Source: CAZLKN01 sp964560135 (GTDB lineage Bacteria > Actinomycetota > JAICYB01). From it: 64,000 nt of DNA. Every line of letters starts with the position of its first letter. Positions within the stretch are counted from its first letter, which is position 1. The DNA lies in NCBI GenBank assembly GCA_964560135.1, contig CAZLKN010000010.1:1-64000 (forward strand), given 5' to 3'. The position numbers and the translations under genes were made by a program. Under the pieces are notes generated by a model that saw nothing but the letters and a program-made list of their open reading frames with translations, was not told where the DNA came from and ran no database searches. Below are positions 63,284-64,000 of the stretch, in pieces.

Positions 63284-64000
63284 TCAGCCCCCGGCCGCCG
63301 TCACGGCGGGCTCCTCCGCCCCCGTGCCGAGGTAGGCCGACACCACCGCGGCGTCCCGTGCGACCTGCTCGGGAGGGCCATCGGCCAGCACCCGTCCCCG
63401 GTCGAGCACGTAGACGTGGTCGGACACCGCCGTCACCAATCCGACGTCGTGTTCGATCAGCAGCATCGACACCCCGACTTCGTCCCTGATCCTCAAGAGC
63501 AGCTCGGCCAGGCGGGCCGTCTCCCCGCTGTCGAGTCCGGAGGCGGTCTCGTCGAGCATGAGCAGCGTCGAGCCGCTGACGAGTGCGCGTGCGAGCTCCA
63601 CCATGCGCAGGATCCCGAAGGGCAGGCCGGCCGCCGGACGGTCGGCAACCTCGCCGAGATCCAGCAGCGAGATCACCTCCTGGACCCTGCGGCGCGCGTC
63701 CCGCTCGGCCCGCACCGCCCGCTCGGTGAGCAGCACATGTGACGCGAGCCCGGAGGCGTCGTGGAGGTGGGTGGCGACGAGCAGGTTCTCGGTGACCGTC
63801 AGCGAACGGAAGAGCTGGAGCACCTGGAAGGTGCGGCCGAGTCCGAGCCGCGCCCGCTCGTGGACGGCCAGGGGTCCGGCGTCGAGTCCGAACAGCTCCA
63901 CGCGTCCGTCGCCGGGCACCACCAGTCCGGAGATGGCGTTGAACACCGTCGTCTTCCCCGCTCCGTTCGGACCGATCAGACCCACGATCTCGCCTTCCCG
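63284..64000 (-). CDS. livG: branched-chain amino acid-type ABC transporter ATPase (LivG), cut by window edge
   Basis: At least 239 residues; the N-terminus lies right of the window, since the frame continues in coding sequence (REGEIVGLIGPNG). Walker A is GPNGAGKTT, the Q-loop GLGRTFQVLQLF, the signature GLPFGILRMVELARAL (variant of LSYGxQ) and Walker B LLMLDETASGLD. The order of motifs and the RTFQ segment match LivG of the HAAT family, which imports branched-chain amino acids, amides or urea. Partner genes are outside the window. Confidence 0.88.
   Translation of the reverse strand, partial: REGEIVGLIGPNGAGKTTVFNAISGLVVPGDGRVELFGLDAGPLAVHERARLGLGRTFQVLQLFRSLTVTENLLVATHLHDASGLASHVLLTERAVRAERDARRRVQEVISLLDLGEVADRPAAGLPFGILRMVELARALVSGSTLLMLDETASGLDSGETARLAELLLRIRDEVGVSMLLIEHDVGLVTAVSDHVYVLDRGRVLADGPPEQVARDAAVVSAYLGTGAEEPAVTAAGG

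Overview
The window is about 70% GC and densely coded on both strands. It carries markers that place it in the Actinomycetota: a WhiB-family Fe-S regulator, a PdtaS-type histidine kinase next to a 70-residue biotinyl-domain protein (the order seen around mycobacterial whiB1), CGAAC-N4-GTTCG LexA boxes, a Ku protein for end joining, an R2-like ligand-binding oxidase and a DUF222/HNH (13E12-type) protein. RNase Y, SpoVS and a PPi-type phosphofructokinase together suggest a deep-branching, non-Streptomyces lineage (for example Nitriliruptoria, Thermoleophilia or Acidimicrobiia-like), but the class cannot be fixed from the sequence alone. No rRNA, tRNA, CRISPR array, complete insertion sequence or prophage was seen.

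Layout. 0-10 kb: a MNT/HEPN toxin-antitoxin pair, a kinase-methyltransferase fusion, an ABC-F ATPase, a flavin split-barrel protein, an RCC1-repeat secreted protein, a GNAT acetyltransferase, a LexA-boxed DUF222/HNH protein and an R2lox oxidase. 10-13 kb: a beta-lactamase-fold protein divergent from an acyl-CoA dehydrogenase, then gene remnants including the tail of an ISL3-type transposase. 13-19 kb: a caa3-type cytochrome oxidase operon (ctaC-D-E-F-G plus a membrane cupredoxin), read leftward. 19-24 kb: aconitase, STAS protein, Ku, a lipid-kinase family protein and WhiB, read rightward. 24-33 kb: FtsH, a zinc-ribbon protein, a pseudo-receiver, PdtaS, a biotinyl carrier, BKACE, VOC, carboxyltransferase and enoyl-CoA hydratase genes, which look like a small acyl-CoA/carboxylation cluster, then a Gmad2 lipoprotein. 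33-44 kb: the conserved tRNA/RNA/DNA maintenance block miaA, LigB-like, EVE, miaB, spoVS, rny, recA. 44-52 kb: bacterioferritin, hydrolase, isocitrate dehydrogenase, a GGDEF enzyme, leuD-leuC and an XRE-cupin regulator. 52.7-54.4 kb: a gene-poor stretch. 54-57.8 kb: a tungstate/molybdate transporter (tupC-B-A) divergent from and overlapping endonuclease IV. 57.7-64 kb: a cNMP-binding protein, a phosphoesterase, DAHP synthase, threonine aldolase, PPi-PFK, a TPR-like protein and the start of a branched-chain amino acid ABC transporter gene.

The most interesting signal is a complete ribosome-mediated attenuator in front of the DAHP synthase gene (59083-59299). It has a -35/-10 promoter, an almost leaderless 26-codon peptide with the run Trp-Phe-Cys-Val-Phe-Tyr, and four RNA segments that can form mutually exclusive 1:2 plus 3:4 (terminator) or 2:3 (antiterminator) helices. 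Other notable points are an apparent ATC start codon for aconitase, two LexA boxes (recA and the HNH gene), a palindrome over the whiB -35 element, a long structured rny leader, two tiny overlapping genes with their own terminator beside spoVS, overlapping divergent starts of tupA and nfo, and a His54-to-Asp change in the bacterioferritin ferroxidase centre.
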